DNA of 64,000 bases. It comes from Bordetella genomosp. 9. GTDB taxonomy: Bacteria; Pseudomonadota; Gammaproteobacteria; Burkholderiales; Burkholderiaceae_B. The stretch spans positions 3,224,001-3,288,000 of the forward strand of contig NZ_NEVJ01000003.1 in the NCBI RefSeq assembly GCF_002261425.1. Reading direction: 5' to 3'. Position 1 is the stretch's first letter. Each line of letters begins with the position of its first letter. The position numbers and the translations under genes are program-made. The notes beneath the pieces are model-generated. The model ran no database searches. It had not been told where the DNA came from and was given only the letters and a program-made list of their open reading frames with translations. Of the stretch, positions 52,404-61,555 are shown piece by piece.

Positions 52404-53470
52404 TGTTCGCGGCCCGTGTAGTTCTTGTCCAGCCACTGCTGATACGCACCGCTCTGGACGTTGGCCGTCCAGCCGGTGTTCTCCAGATACCAGGCCACCG
52501 TTTTGCGGATGCCCGTTTCGAAGGTCTCCGCCGGTTTCCAGCCCAGCTCGCGTTCGATCTTTCCTGCGTCGATAGCATAGCGCCGGTCGTGTCCGGGGCG
52601 GTCGCGCACGAAGGTAATCTGTTCGGCGTAGGAGCGGCCGTCCGCGCGCGGACGCAACTCATCGAGTATCCCGCAGATCGTCTTGACGACGTCCAGGTTG
52701 GCCTTCTCGTTCCAGCCGCCTACGTTATAGGTCTCGCCAAGCTTGCCGCCGGCCAGCACGGTGCGGATGGCCGAGCAGTGGTCCTTGACGTAAAGCCAGT
52801 CGCGGATCTGTTGTCCGTCGCCGTAGATAGGCAGCGGCTTGCCGTTCACGGCATTCAGGATAACGAGCGGAATCAGTTTCTCGGGAAAATGATAGGGGCC
52901 GTAGTTATTGCTGCAATTCGTCGTCAGGACAGGCAGGCCATACGTGTGGTGCCATGCACGGACCAGATGGTCGGACGCGGCCTTGCTCGCCGAATAGGGA
53001 CTGTTGGGTTCGTAGGCGTTGGTTTCCGCGAAAGGCGGGTCGGAGGCCTCCAGCGAGCCATAGACTTCATCCGTCGACACGTGCAGGAACCGGAAGGCGG
53101 CTTTTTCCGCTTCCGGCAGCGTCGACCAGTAGCCGCGCACGCTTTCAAGCAGGTTGAAGGTGCCGACGACATTGGTCTGGATGAACTCGCCCGGGCCGTC
53201 GATGGAGCGGTCGACGTGCGATTCCGCCGCGAAATTGACCACCGCGCGCGGTTTATGATCGCGCAGCAATTGGCCGATTATCTCGCGGTCGCCGATGTCG
53301 GCCTTGACGAAGGTATAACCCGGCCGGCCGGCCAGCGTGGCCAGGGTTTCGAGATTGCCCGCGTAGGTCAATTTATCGACATTGACCAGCGCTTCGTCCG
53401 TTTGCGCGAACCAATCCAGCACGTAATTTCCGCCGATAAAGCCCGCGCCACCTGTCACCAGTATCGTCAT
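52400..53470 (-). CDS. rfbB: dTDP-glucose 4,6-dehydratase
   Basis: Converts dTDP-glucose to dTDP-4-keto-6-deoxyglucose, the branch point for rhamnose (RfbC/RfbD) and the amino sugar made by WecE. The 356-residue protein starts at ATG 53470 with [18 protein letters not shown] and has the active-site [13 protein letters not shown] (TDE motif), [12 protein letters not shown] (YxxxK), [18 protein letters not shown] and [13 protein letters not shown] 69-residue upstream extension of the frame overlaps the GT2 gene and is not part of the protein. Confidence 0.97.
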   Translation of the reverse strand: MTILVTGGAGFIGGNYVLDWFAQTDEALVNVDKLTYAGNLETLATLAGRPGYTFVKADIGDREIIGQLLRDHKPRAVVNFAAESHVDRSIDGPGEFIQTNVVGTFNLLESVRGYWSTLPEAEKAAFRFLHVSTDEVYGSLEASDPPFAETNAYEPNSPYSASKAASDHLVRAWHHTYGLPVLTTNCSNNYGPYHFPEKLIPLVILNAVNGKPLPIYGDGQQIRDWLYVKDHCSAIRTVLAGGKLGETYNVGGWNEKANLDVVKTICGILDELRPRADGRSYAEQITFVRDRPGHDRRYAIDAGKIERELGWKPAETFETGIRKTVAWYLENTGWTANVQSGAYQQWLDKNYTGREQ

Positions 53471-53472
53471 AT

Positions 53473-54477
53473 CTATAGTTTCTTGAAAAAAGCGGCCACG
53501 ATAAGACCGATATTGCCGGCAAGGGTTTGCCGGTACACGCCCGAACGCTTCAGCCCGACGAGGCGGCGTACGATACCACCGTGCCGGGATGCATCGAATT
53601 CCAGGAAGATCTGCTGCTGCGCGGCCGGCAATTGCGCCGTAATGCGGCGTATACCGGCCACATTGGCATCTATCCACCGTCGCAGTTGCCCTTGCATGAG
53701 CATGCGCAGGCGTAGCAGCCGCGCCGACAGCCCCTGATTGGAACCAATCAGGTTGCCGCCATGCTGACGATACAACAGGCTGGGCACCGGGTCATAGACG
53801 ACCCGGCCGCCGGCCGCCGTGATCGCGAGATAGGTCCACCAGTCATGCGCGACCACGTCCACGTCCGGGCCGGCCGCCATCAGGACCCGCCTGCCCGCTG
53901 CGTTGAACACCATGGTGTTGCCGCCGCCCACATTCTGCACAAGTGCGTTCCGGAAATCCGGCTTTTGTGTAAAGAGAGGTGAAAGCCCCAGCGCTCCGCC
54001 CTGCTCGTCGACCAGTTCGGTGCGCGCGCAGTAGAGCGCGGGCCCTTGGACCGCCAGCGCCCGCAGCCCCGCGAGGCCGCGCGCCAGCTTTTCCGGCGCC
54101 CACACGTCGTCCTGGTCCGCGTACGCGAAATAATCGGCGTCGATCTCCGGCCGGCAGACCAGGGACAGGAAATTGGCCGCGAAGCCGCGTGAAGGGCCGC
54201 GCAGCACTTCCAGCCTGTCCGGCCCCCAATCCCGCCTATATTCCGAGAGGATTTTCAACGTGCCGTCACTGGATCCGTCGTCCGAAACCCACACCTTCCA
54301 GTCGATATGGGTCTGCGTCCGGATCGAATCGAGCTGCTCGCGCAGGAAGCGCTCCCCGTTGTAGGAACAGAGCAGGACGGCGACGTGGGCAGCGGCGGTT
54401 CCGGGCGCGATGGCGGGCCCATCCGTGACGACGCTGGAAGCGCTGATGGTGGCCGCGCTGCAGGGGGTCTCGATCAA
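53473..54477 (-). CDS. Family 2 glycosyltransferase (rhamnosyltransferase-like)
   Basis: A 334-residue GT2 with [37 protein letters not shown] and [12 protein letters not shown] (the DxD-type metal site), followed by [15 protein letters not shown] and [14 protein letters not shown]. These words are characteristic of the RfbF/RfbN-type rhamnosyltransferases. There is no good ATG; I take a TTG at 54477, which overlaps the stop of the interrupted WecA-like gene (TTGA) and has AGAGG about 10 bases ahead. The first 35 or so residues are low-complexity, so the true start could be further in. Ends 2 bp before rfbB. Confidence 0.85.
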   Translation of the reverse strand: MIETPCSAATISASSVVTDGPAIAPGTAAAHVAVLLCSYNGERFLREQLDSIRTQTHIDWKVWVSDDGSSDGTLKILSEYRRDWGPDRLEVLRGPSRGFAANFLSLVCRPEIDADYFAYADQDDVWAPEKLARGLAGLRALAVQGPALYCARTELVDEQGGALGLSPLFTQKPDFRNALVQNVGGGNTMVFNAAGRRVLMAAGPDVDVVAHDWWTYLAITAAGGRVVYDPVPSLLYRQHGGNLIGSNQGLSARLLRLRMLMQGQLRRWIDANVAGIRRITAQLPAAQQQIFLEFDASRHGGIVRRLVGLKRSGVYRQTLAGNIGLIVAAFFKKL

Positions 54478-55580
54478 GGCTCGTCCGCCTCTTTCTTCAC
54501 CATCAGCCAACGCGGCGTGGCGAAACGAACCAGCGTCCGGTAAAGCATGATGTAGACAATGGAAAATGCCGCGACGAATCCCATCAGCACATATTGGTAT
54601 TGCCAGAAAAGCACGGCCGGAATGACGGCGAGCGAGGACAATACCCATAGATAGGGAGAAGTCATCGCATTACGCTGGGTTTTATGGCGCGCCTCGGTCG
54701 AACCGACCGCCCAGCGCACCAGGCGCTTATAGACCAGCATATGCAGATGCACGCCATCCGGCATGCCGGGAGAACGGCCGCGCAGCCATCGCTTGCGATA
54801 AATCGAAAACAGGGTTTCAAACACGGGATAAATACACAGCAGCAGCGGAAACCACGCCGAAACATGCGGGTGCCGATACAGCAGCAATATGGATAATTAG
54901 CCTATCATGTAACCGATGAAATATGCCCCGCCATCGCCGAGGAAAATAAGGCCGCGCGGATAATTCCAAATCAGAAACCCGCCGATCGCGCCCATCATTC
55001 CGATCGACGCCACCACCAGAAGCCGGTCGCCAAGGTAAAAGGACACATAGGCCATGCCGGCGAGGATCATGATGGAAACCACCGCCGCCAGCCCGTTGTA
55101 GCCATCGATGATATTGATGGCGTTCGCCGCGCCGCCGACGGCGATGGCCGTGCACAGCAGCGAGACGAACCAGAATTGCAGCAGCCAATCGATGCCGATG
55201 ATGTCCAGGCGCAGCACCGCGGCGTTCAACAGCCAGAAAGCCAGCGTGCCGGCCAACATGGCGAGCAGCAGGCGCCAGATGGCCCGCACGCGCTTGGTCA
55301 GGTCCTCCGCCAGCCCGCCCAGGAAGGCAGGCAGACTACAGAGCAACAGCAGGAGCAGGGGCTTCACCAGCGCCGGCTCGCGCCATCCGGCGGCGGCCGC
55401 CACCACCAGCATGCCGACCACCAGGGCGATGCCGCCCACGCGGGGCACCGGGCGGACGTGGTACTTCTGCACGCCCGTCAAATCCGTATCGCCGGTATAG
55501 CGCAAGTGCCAATGTCCGAGCCTGAGCGTCAAGAGCGTGAACGCGGCAGACGCGAGAAAGGCGATGGACACATAAAGCAT
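54474..55580 (-). pseudogene. WecA/MraY-family glycosyl-1-phosphate transferase interrupted by an in-frame stop
   Basis: This should be the membrane enzyme that starts glycan assembly by moving a sugar 1-phosphate onto undecaprenyl phosphate. The first 227 residues are intact in pattern: VPRVGGIAL, AINIIDGYNGLAA and FLGDGGAYFIGYMIG, with about seven helices. The next codon is TAA (54899-54897). The same frame then continues without any shift for 140 residues (LSILLLYRHPHVSAWFPLL, YPVFETLFSIYRKR, the HLHM histidine motif in PDGVHLHMLVYKRL, SPYLW). Relatives usually have glutamate at the stop position (..AELS..), so a single GAA to TAA change explains it. Translated separately, the first part lacks the HLH motif and last helices. 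It is the first gene of the long operon. Recent nonsense mutation, suppression or a sequencing error are all possible. Confidence 0.85.
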
Positions 55581-55764
55581 CGAGTATTACCTACCCCTAG
55601 GACTCTTTTCCGGTTTTTAGGGTCGGCTGCACGAAACCATTTCGTGCGATCGGAAGACTATTCCGGCGCAGCTCATCGTTACCCCATTGATGGCGCAACG
55701 ATTTTACTTCTTTTTCCAGCATGGCCTTTCCCGCCGCATGCTTTCCGTATGTCACTGAGTCAAT

Positions 55765-55847
55765 ACAAAAATTTAGCTGTAAACGCTTATTCATCGCGGC
55801 CGGCGCCGGGCTCCCCGGTCGGCGTGGAACACGGGCTAAATTTTTGT
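55765..55847. repeat. 13-bp perfect inverted repeat overlapping a promoter
   Basis: ACAAAAATTTAGC (55765-55777) recurs as its exact reverse complement GCTAAATTTTTGT (55835-55847), 57 bp apart. The right arm overlaps the predicted plus-strand -35 box. AT-rich arms in a GC-rich genome suggest a binding site for a regulator rather than chance or a terminator. Confidence 0.6.
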
Positions 55848-55872
55848 CACATCTGACGTATTTAGATATATC
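55844..55872 (+). promoter_or_regulatory. Candidate sigma-70 promoter for the SRPBCC gene
   Basis: TTGTCA (55844-55849), a 17-bp spacer and TATATC (55867-55872) match five and four positions of the consensus boxes. It would give a leader of about 128 bases before the SRPBCC ATG. Confidence 0.5.
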
Positions 55873-56007
55873 CCGTCGGCCCCAAGATCTCGGCGTCAGC
55901 GCAAGTTCAGTTGCAACCCGGCCCCCCGCTTGGTATTCCACCCCGTAGCCTTTCGCAGCAATCAGGTCCAGAATGATCCTCAGAAGGTCAAATATAAGGA
56001 GACAGCC

Positions 56008-56577
56008 ATGCGCATTTCCGATGCTCAATGGATTCCTTCTACCCAGCATCAAACCTGGGAAGCGCTGACCGATTGCGCGGTCCTGCGCCAGTGCATACCC
56101 GGCTGCGTGGACGTCGAATGCCGGTCCCCGACGGAATATGCCTTCACCGTGCGCGCCAAGGTCGCCGGCCTGGGCGCCGACTACCAGGGCGAAGTCCTGC
56201 TTTCGGACGTGAACGCGCCGCACGGCTGTACCCTGGTCTTCGAAGGCAAGGGCAATGCCGCCGGCCTGGCGATCGGCACGGCCCAGGTGAACCTGACGCC
56301 CAAGGACCACGGAACCCGGCTTTCGTACACGCTGGCCGCGATGGCCGGCGGCAAGCTGGCCGAAGTGGGCGAAGGCACGCTGCTGAAAGCCGCCGAAAAA
56401 ATCGTCCAGAAGTTCTTCCTGAACTTCATCGACCACATGGCGGCGCAGCCCCACGTGGCGCCGCCCCCGCCTCCCCCGCCGCCGGATCCGCACGGCCTGC
56501 GGAACTCGCGCTGGTCCTGGGCCGTCGTCACCGTGCTGATCCTCGCCTTCGTGGGCTACCACACCTTCTTCACTTAG
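56008..56577 (+). CDS. SRPBCC (CoxG-like) protein with C-terminal membrane anchor
   Basis: A 189-residue protein. Residues 1-145 are a START/SRPBCC domain of the carbon-monoxide-dehydrogenase subunit G (CoxG) type: STQHQTWEALTDCAVLRQCIPGC, YAFTVRAKVAGLGADYQGEV, GTRLSYTLAAMAGGKLAEVG. A run of prolines (PPPPPPPP near 151-159) leads to one C-terminal helix (WSWAVVTVLILAFVGYHTFF), so the domain is probably tethered to the cytoplasmic face of the inner membrane. CoxG proteins recruit molybdenum hydroxylases or bind small lipids; no such hydroxylase genes are in this window. The start has AAGGAG ahead of ATG 56008. A stand-alone gene. Confidence 0.87.
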   Translation: MRISDAQWIPSTQHQTWEALTDCAVLRQCIPGCVDVECRSPTEYAFTVRAKVAGLGADYQGEVLLSDVNAPHGCTLVFEGKGNAAGLAIGTAQVNLTPKDHGTRLSYTLAAMAGGKLAEVGEGTLLKAAEKIVQKFFLNFIDHMAAQPHVAPPPPPPPPDPHGLRNSRWSWAVVTVLILAFVGYHTFFT

Positions 56578-56662
56578 GCGCCTGCCCCAGGCAGGAACCG
56601 GAGCGCGCCGCCCGGCGGAAGGTGTATGCTGCGTTCCCTCTCTGGCATACCCGCGTTGATCC

Positions 56663-57544
56663 ATGCGCAGCCGTGACCTGACAGACCTGCTCGTATTGGC
56701 CGCCGTGTGGGGCGGCTCCTTCCTGTTCATGCGCATCGGGGTCCCGGAGTTCGGGCCGGCTCCGTTGATGGAGCTGCGGGTGGGACTGGCGGCGCTGGCG
56801 CTGCTGGCCGTGCTGGCGTGGCGCGGCGGAATACGGGCAATGTTGCGGCATTGGAAGCCGATACTCTGGGTCGGCGCCTTCAACGCCGCCCTGCCCTTCC
56901 TCCTGTATGGCTACGCGGCGCAACGGCTGGGCGCGGGCTTCCTTTCCGTATCGAATGCCGTGACGCCGATGTGGGGCGCGGTGATAGGCTGGATCTGGCT
57001 GCGCGACCGCCTGCCTGCCGGCAGGGTGGCGGGACTGGTCATCGGGTTCATGGGCATCGTGGTGCTGGTCTGGGACAAGTTCGATTTCAGTGATGGCGGA
57101 ACGGGCCTGCCGGTGATCGCCGCCTTGTTGGCGCCGCTGTGCTACGGCGTGGCCGCCAACAGCACCAAGCGCTACCTGGCCGGTGTCGATGCGCTGAGCG
57201 GCGCGACCGGCAGCATGGTCAGCGCGGCCCTGCTGTTGATGCCGTTCGCGATCTGGACGTGGCCATCCCAGCCGGTTTCGGTTCAGGCCTGGGGTGCGAC
57301 GATTACCCTGGCGCTGGTGTGCACGGCGATCGCCTACGTGATGTTTTTCCGGCTGATCGCCAGCGTCGGCCCGACCGCTGCCGTCAGCGTGACCTTCCTG
57401 GTTCCCGTGTTCGGGGTGCTGTGGGGCACGCTGCTGCTGGGCGAAACCGTGACCGCGACGATGCTGCTGGGCGCGGCGGTGATCCTGGTCGGCACGGCGC
57501 TGTCGCTGGGCCTGGTGGGACGACCCAGGACGGCGCGCGCGTAG
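56663..57544 (+). CDS. EamA/DMT-superfamily transporter
   Basis: A 293-residue ten-helix inner-membrane transporter made of two EamA repeats. The first repeat starts [31 protein letters not shown], the second around [25 protein letters not shown]; typical words are [23 protein letters not shown] and [23 protein letters not shown]. The DMT family exports amino acids, nucleosides or other metabolites; the substrate is unknown. It lies 85 bp after the SRPBCC gene and converges on the thiolase gene. Confidence 0.92.
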   Translation: MRSRDLTDLLVLAAVWGGSFLFMRIGVPEFGPAPLMELRVGLAALALLAVLAWRGGIRAMLRHWKPILWVGAFNAALPFLLYGYAAQRLGAGFLSVSNAVTPMWGAVIGWIWLRDRLPAGRVAGLVIGFMGIVVLVWDKFDFSDGGTGLPVIAALLAPLCYGVAANSTKRYLAGVDALSGATGSMVSAALLLMPFAIWTWPSQPVSVQAWGATITLALVCTAIAYVMFFRLIASVGPTAAVSVTFLVPVFGVLWGTLLLGETVTATMLLGAAVILVGTALSLGLVGRPRTARA

Positions 57545-57635
57545 ACGAGCCGGCTTTCCCCCGCCGCTGCGCGTGCAGCAGGCCCGGGGAACGAGCGCCG
57601 ACGAAGCAACGACGGCGCAGCGGCGCCAATGCCCG

Positions 57636-58835
57636 CTACACCCGCTCGAATATCCCCGCCGCCCCCATTCCGGTTCCCACGCACATCGTCACCATCCCGT
57701 ACTTGGCCTGCCGCCGCCGCAGGCCATGCACGACGGTCGCGGCACGGATGGCGCCGGTGGCGCCCAGCGGGTGGCCCAGGGCGATCGCGCCGCCCAGCGG
57801 ATTCACTTTTTCCGGGTCCAGTCCCAGATCGCCGATGACCGCCAGCGATTGCGCGGCGAAGGCTTCGTTCAGTTCGATCCAGTCGATATCCTGCTGGCTC
57901 AAGCCCGCCTGCTTCAGTACGGCCGGGATGGCCTCGCGCGGGCCGATGCCCATGAGCTCGGGCGCCACGCCGCGCACGGCGAAGGAGACGAAGCGCGCCA
58001 GCGGCGTCAGGCCGTGATCGCGCACGGCGCGCTCCGACGCCAGGATCAGCGCGCCGGCGCCATCGGAGGTCTGCGAGCTGTTGCCCGCGGTGACGCTGCC
58101 GCGCGCCGCGAACACGGGTGTCAGGCGTGCCAGGGCCTCGATGGAGGTATCCCGCCTTGGGCCCTCGTCGCGCAGGAATTCGCGTTGGGCGATGGCGATC
58201 TCGCCCGATTGCAGGTCGGCCTGGCGTGCGACGACGGGCACGGGCGTGATCTCGCCGTCGAATTCGCCGGCATCCTGCGCCGCGATGGCGCGCTGGTGTG
58301 ACCGCAGGGCGAAGGCATCCTGGGCCTCGCGCGTGATCTTCCATTGCGTCGCCACACGTTCAGCGGTCAGGCCCATGCCGTAGGCGATGCCGACGTCTTC
58401 GTCGTTGGCGAAGATGCGCGGCGAGAACGAGGGAGCAACACCCATCATGGGCACCTGGCTGAGCGACTCGGTGCCGCCGGCGATGACGACGTCGGCTTCG
58501 CCGACGCGGATACGGTCGGCGGCCATGGCGATGGCGCTGAGACCGGACGCGCAGAAGCGGTTGACGGTGATGCCCGGTACGCGGTCCGGCAGGCCCGCGA
58601 GCAGCACGGCGATGCGCGCGACGTTCAGGCCTTGCGAGCCTTCCGGCCGCGCGCAGCCGATGATGGCGTCATCGATGGCGGCGGGGTCCAGCGTGGCGGC
58701 CTGGGCCAGCGCGGCGCGCAGGATGTCGGCCAGCAGTTCGTCCGGCCGGGTGTTGCGCAGCGCGCCCTTGGGCGCCTTGCCGACCGGCGATCGGGTGGCA
58801 GCGACGATGTAGCAGTCTTGCAAGGTTCGGGTCAT
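57636..58835 (-). CDS. Acetyl-CoA acyltransferase (thiolase)
   Basis: Thiolytic cleavage of 3-ketoacyl-CoA, last step of fatty-acid beta-oxidation (FadA/FadI type; an acetoacetyl-CoA thiolase role is also possible). The 399-residue protein has the nucleophile cysteine in [15 protein letters not shown] (C95), [10 protein letters not shown], the histidine in [13 protein letters not shown] and the second cysteine in [11 protein letters not shown] near the end. The gene follows the hydroxyacyl-CoA dehydrogenase/hydratase gene on the same strand with a 94-bp gap that holds two strong hairpins. Confidence 0.94.
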   Translation of the reverse strand: MTRTLQDCYIVAATRSPVGKAPKGALRNTRPDELLADILRAALAQAATLDPAAIDDAIIGCARPEGSQGLNVARIAVLLAGLPDRVPGITVNRFCASGLSAIAMAADRIRVGEADVVIAGGTESLSQVPMMGVAPSFSPRIFANDEDVGIAYGMGLTAERVATQWKITREAQDAFALRSHQRAIAAQDAGEFDGEITPVPVVARQADLQSGEIAIAQREFLRDEGPRRDTSIEALARLTPVFAARGSVTAGNSSQTSDGAGALILASERAVRDHGLTPLARFVSFAVRGVAPELMGIGPREAIPAVLKQAGLSQQDIDWIELNEAFAAQSLAVIGDLGLDPEKVNPLGGAIALGHPLGATGAIRAATVVHGLRRRQAKYGMVTMCVGTGMGAAGIFERV

Positions 58836-58867
58836 GTCGGCTTTCCTTTCGTGTGCGGTGCCTGCAG

Positions 58868-58918
58868 TGGCCGCGGCAGCTGCGCGGCCAGCCTGTCGGC
58901 GGGCGGACGGCCCGCCGA
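58868..58918 (-). repeat. Two strong hairpins between the beta-oxidation genes
   Basis: TGGCCGCG-loop-CGCGGCCA (58868-58875 with 58883-58890) and TCGGCGGGC-loop-GCCCGCCGA (58896-58904 with 58910-58918) are perfect 8- and 9-bp stems in the 94 bp between the dehydrogenase stop and the thiolase start. They may lower or stabilise the thiolase part of the message. No T tract follows. Confidence 0.55.
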
Positions 58919-58929
58919 TGCGGGCATGG

Positions 58930-61404
58930 CTAATTCCGTACCGGCTTGCCGGTCTTCAGCATCCCCAGGATCCGCTCATGCGTGCGGGGATTGCCCAACA
59001 GGCGCAGGAAAGCGCGACGCTCCAGCGCCAGCATCCACGCTTCGTCCACCAGGGTGCCCGGATCGACGTCGCCGCCGCAGATGACGTGGGCGACCGTGCG
59101 CGCGAGCTCGTAGTCGTACTCGGAGATGAAGCCGCCGTCGCGCAGGTTGACGAGTTGGGCGGACAGGGTCGCGGCGCCATCCGTGCCCGCCACCGGGAAC
59201 GGCGCATCCAGCGGCGGCCGCCAGCCCGTGTCGGCCAGGGCGGCGGCATGGCGGATGGCGGCGTACAGGAGTTCGTCTTCGTGCATGACGATGGGATCGG
59301 ACTCGCGCAGATAACCGATCTGGCGCGCCTCCAGCGCCGAACGCGAAACCCGGGCGGTGGCGACGGCTTCGGCGAATTTCTGCAGGAAGGGCAGCAAGGG
59401 CATGTCCGGCGCAGTGGCGGCGCGCTGTTCGGCGGCGCGCCGCGCGCAGTAGGCGAGGCCGCCCGCGCCCGGCACCAGCCCGACGCCGATTTCCACCAGG
59501 CCGATATAGGTTTCAAGATGGGCCACGCGGGCCGCGGCATGAACCGCGATTTCGCAGCCGCCACCCAGCGCGAGCCCGGTCATGGCGACGACCGTGGGCA
59601 CCAGGGCATGGCGGAAGCGTTGCGCCACGCGTTGCAGGTCGCGCTCCAGCGGCTCGATGGCGGCGGGACCGCCCTGCATGAAGGCCGGCAGCATGGCCTG
59701 GAGGTCGGCGCCCGCCGAAAACGGGGGCTGTGTCTGCCACACCACCAGGCCGCGGTAGCGCGCTTCCGCCAGATCGACGGCGCGCAGCAGCCCCTGGGTG
59801 ACCGCGGGGCTGATGGTGTGCATCTTGGTCTTGAACGACGCGATCAGCACGTCGCGGTAGCCATGGCCCTCCACCAGGGTCCAGAGCCGGATCGCCTCGT
59901 TTTCGAAGACCGTGCGTCCAGGCGCCTGGTCCGGCTCGCCGACCAGGCGCGGCGGCACGAGCTGGCGCCGGTACACCGGGAGATCGTGCCGGGGCTCGAA
60001 AACGCCCGCGCGCGGATTCCAGGAGCCGCCGGCCGCATGGACGCCGCCGTCCTGCACCACCAGGCCGCCGTTGACCCATTCGGGCAGCGGCTCGGCCGAC
60101 AGGGCCAGGCCGTGATCGATGTCTTCCTGTATCCACCCGGCCACGGTGGACCAGCCTGCGGCCTGCCAGACCTCGAAGGGTCCTTGCGCGTGGCCGAAGC
60201 CCCAGCGCATGGCGAAGTCGACATCGCGCGCGGTGTGGGCGATGTCGGCCAGATGGACCGCCGCGTAATGGAAGGTGTCGCGCAGCAGCGCCCACAGGAA
60301 CTTGCCTTGCGGATGGGTCGATTCGCGCAAGGCGCGCAGGCGCCGCGCGGGATCGCGTTCCGCCAGCGCGGCGGCGACCGATGCATCCACAGCGCCGTCG
60401 GCCGGCACGTACCGCCGCGATGCCGGATCCAGGCGCAGGATGGCCTTGCCGTCCTTGCGATAGAAACCGGCGCCCGTCTTCTGGCCCAGCGCGCCCTGGT
60501 CGAGCAGGGCCGTCAACACCGGGGGCGTGGCGAACGCCGCTCGGAAGGGATCGTCCGGCAGGCCGGTCTGCATCGTGCGTATCACATGGGCCAGGGTATC
60601 CAGGCCCACCACGTCGGCGGTGCGGAAGGTGCCGGACTTGGCGCGGCCAAGCCGCGCGCCCGTCAGCTCATCGACGACGTCATAGCTCAGGCCATGGCGG
60701 TCGGCTTCGATCATGGCCGCCAGGATGCCGAACACGCCGATGCGATTGCCGATGAAATTGGGCGTGTCCCTGGCGCGCACGACACGCTTGCCCAGGTCCG
60801 ACACCAGGAAGCTTTCCAGCCTGTCCAGCAGGCGGGACTCGGTGACCACGGCGGGGATCAGTTCGACCAGCGGCATGTAGCGCGGCGGGTTGAAGAAGTG
60901 CACGCCGCAGAAGCGCGGCCGCAGCGCCTCCGGCAGGGTCTCGGCCAGCGCGGCGATGGACAGCCCCGACGTATTGGTCGCCAGGATGGCATGCGGCGCC
61001 AGCGCGGGCGCGACGCGCTGGTAAAGATCGCGCTTCCAGTCCAGGCGTTCCGCGATGGCCTCGATCACCAGGTCGCATTCGCGCAGTCGCGCCAGATGCT
61101 CGTCGTAGTTGGCCGGCTCGATGTGCGCCGCCAGCTCGGGCACGGCCAGCGGCGCGGGATTCAGGCGCTGCAGGCCGGCGATCGCCTTGCGGGCGATGGC
61201 GCTGCGATCGCCGCCATCGGCGGGCAGGTCGAACAACACGACCGGGACGCCGGCGTTGACGCAGTGCGCCGCGATCTGCGCGCCCATGACGCCCGCGCCG
61301 AGCACCGCGATCCGCCGGATGCGTGCGGGGCCGTCGCCCTGGAGGTCGTTATGTCCGTTCGCGACGGAACGCGATGCGGACGGGATATCGCCAGCGGGGG
61401 TCAT
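58930..61404 (-). CDS. 3-hydroxyacyl-CoA dehydrogenase / enoyl-CoA hydratase (FadN-like)
   Basis: An 824-residue bifunctional beta-oxidation enzyme. The N-terminal part is the NAD-dependent dehydrogenase: IAVLGAGVMGAQIAAHCVNAG, ATNTSGLSIAALAE, GVHFFNPPRYMPLVELIP with the catalytic histidine and glutamate, and GNRIGVFG. A second dehydrogenase C-terminal-type segment follows, then a crotonase domain (about 550-720) with FSAGADLQAML, ALGGGCEIAVHA and GLVPGAGG. The order dehydrogenase then hydratase is that of Bacillus FadN, opposite to E. coli FadB. The ATG at 61404 is chosen because GGAGA lies nine bases ahead; a 32-residue longer frame has no ribosome site. The thiolase gene follows, so the two form a beta-oxidation pair. 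Confidence 0.93.
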   Translation of the reverse strand: MTPAGDIPSASRSVANGHNDLQGDGPARIRRIAVLGAGVMGAQIAAHCVNAGVPVVLFDLPADGGDRSAIARKAIAGLQRLNPAPLAVPELAAHIEPANYDEHLARLRECDLVIEAIAERLDWKRDLYQRVAPALAPHAILATNTSGLSIAALAETLPEALRPRFCGVHFFNPPRYMPLVELIPAVVTESRLLDRLESFLVSDLGKRVVRARDTPNFIGNRIGVFGILAAMIEADRHGLSYDVVDELTGARLGRAKSGTFRTADVVGLDTLAHVIRTMQTGLPDDPFRAAFATPPVLTALLDQGALGQKTGAGFYRKDGKAILRLDPASRRYVPADGAVDASVAAALAERDPARRLRALRESTHPQGKFLWALLRDTFHYAAVHLADIAHTARDVDFAMRWGFGHAQGPFEVWQAAGWSTVAGWIQEDIDHGLALSAEPLPEWVNGGLVVQDGGVHAAGGSWNPRAGVFEPRHDLPVYRRQLVPPRLVGEPDQAPGRTVFENEAIRLWTLVEGHGYRDVLIASFKTKMHTISPAVTQGLLRAVDLAEARYRGLVVWQTQPPFSAGADLQAMLPAFMQGGPAAIEPLERDLQRVAQRFRHALVPTVVAMTGLALGGGCEIAVHAAARVAHLETYIGLVEIGVGLVPGAGGLAYCARRAAEQRAATAPDMPLLPFLQKFAEAVATARVSRSALEARQIGYLRESDPIVMHEDELLYAAIRHAAALADTGWRPPLDAPFPVAGTDGAATLSAQLVNLRDGGFISEYDYELARTVAHVICGGDVDPGTLVDEAWMLALERRAFLRLLGNPRTHERILGMLKTGKPVRN

Positions 61405-61434
61405 GGCCTGTGTCTCCTGCGGTGCCGGGCTCGC

Positions 61435-61462
61435 GCCGTCCGCCGCGGTATCGGCGGACGGC
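61435..61462 (-). promoter_or_regulatory. 11-bp perfect palindrome in the leader of the beta-oxidation operon
   Basis: GCCGTCCGCCG (61435-61445) and CGGCGGACGGC (61452-61462) form an 11-bp perfect stem with a six-base loop, about 30 bases ahead of the dehydrogenase ATG. A weak TGCTATCT word just upstream (61471-61464) could be an extended -10, placing the palindrome at the transcription start as an operator would be. It could equally be an RNA hairpin ending clsB transcription. Confidence 0.5.
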
Positions 61463-61555
61463 CAGATAGCATTGTGTCGGAACTCGCGATGGAGCGACAC
61501 CCCGGCGATACATGCTGAACCAGACGGCCCGGCGTCGGCACCGGCCGCCCTGGCC

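Larger units (their letters stand above)
55581..56007. other. Divergent intergenic region ahead of the long polysaccharide operon
   Basis: A 427-bp gap, AT-richer than its surroundings, between the WecA-like gene (minus) and the SRPBCC gene (plus). It holds a perfect 8-bp hairpin (GCACGAAA-CCA-TTTCGTGC, 55629-55647), a 13-bp inverted repeat and a plus-strand promoter candidate listed separately. I looked for the ops/JUMPstart word GGCGGTAG on the operon strand and do not see it. A 65-codon minus-strand frame from ATG 55794 to 55597 has no ribosome site and I do not call it. Confidence 0.6.

Noticed and set aside
54897..54899. Treating the two WecA-like parts as two separate functional genes
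   Set aside because: The downstream part has no ATG or ribosome site, begins in mid-domain, and continues the same frame right after the stop; an interrupted single gene is simpler.
55597..55794. A 65-codon minus-strand frame (ATG 55794) ahead of the WecA-like gene
   Set aside because: No ribosome site, no similarity I recognise, and it contains a perfect hairpin and part of an inverted repeat; more likely leader or regulatory DNA.
55581..56007. Possible ops/JUMPstart element at the head of the O-antigen operon
   Set aside because: The core word GGCGGTAG is not present on the operon strand in this gap.
58834..61518. An 894-codon open frame on the plus strand
   Set aside because: It is the antisense shadow of the hydroxyacyl-CoA dehydrogenase/hydratase gene; the translation is rich in His, Gln and Arg, as expected for the reverse of a GC-rich gene, and shows no domain.
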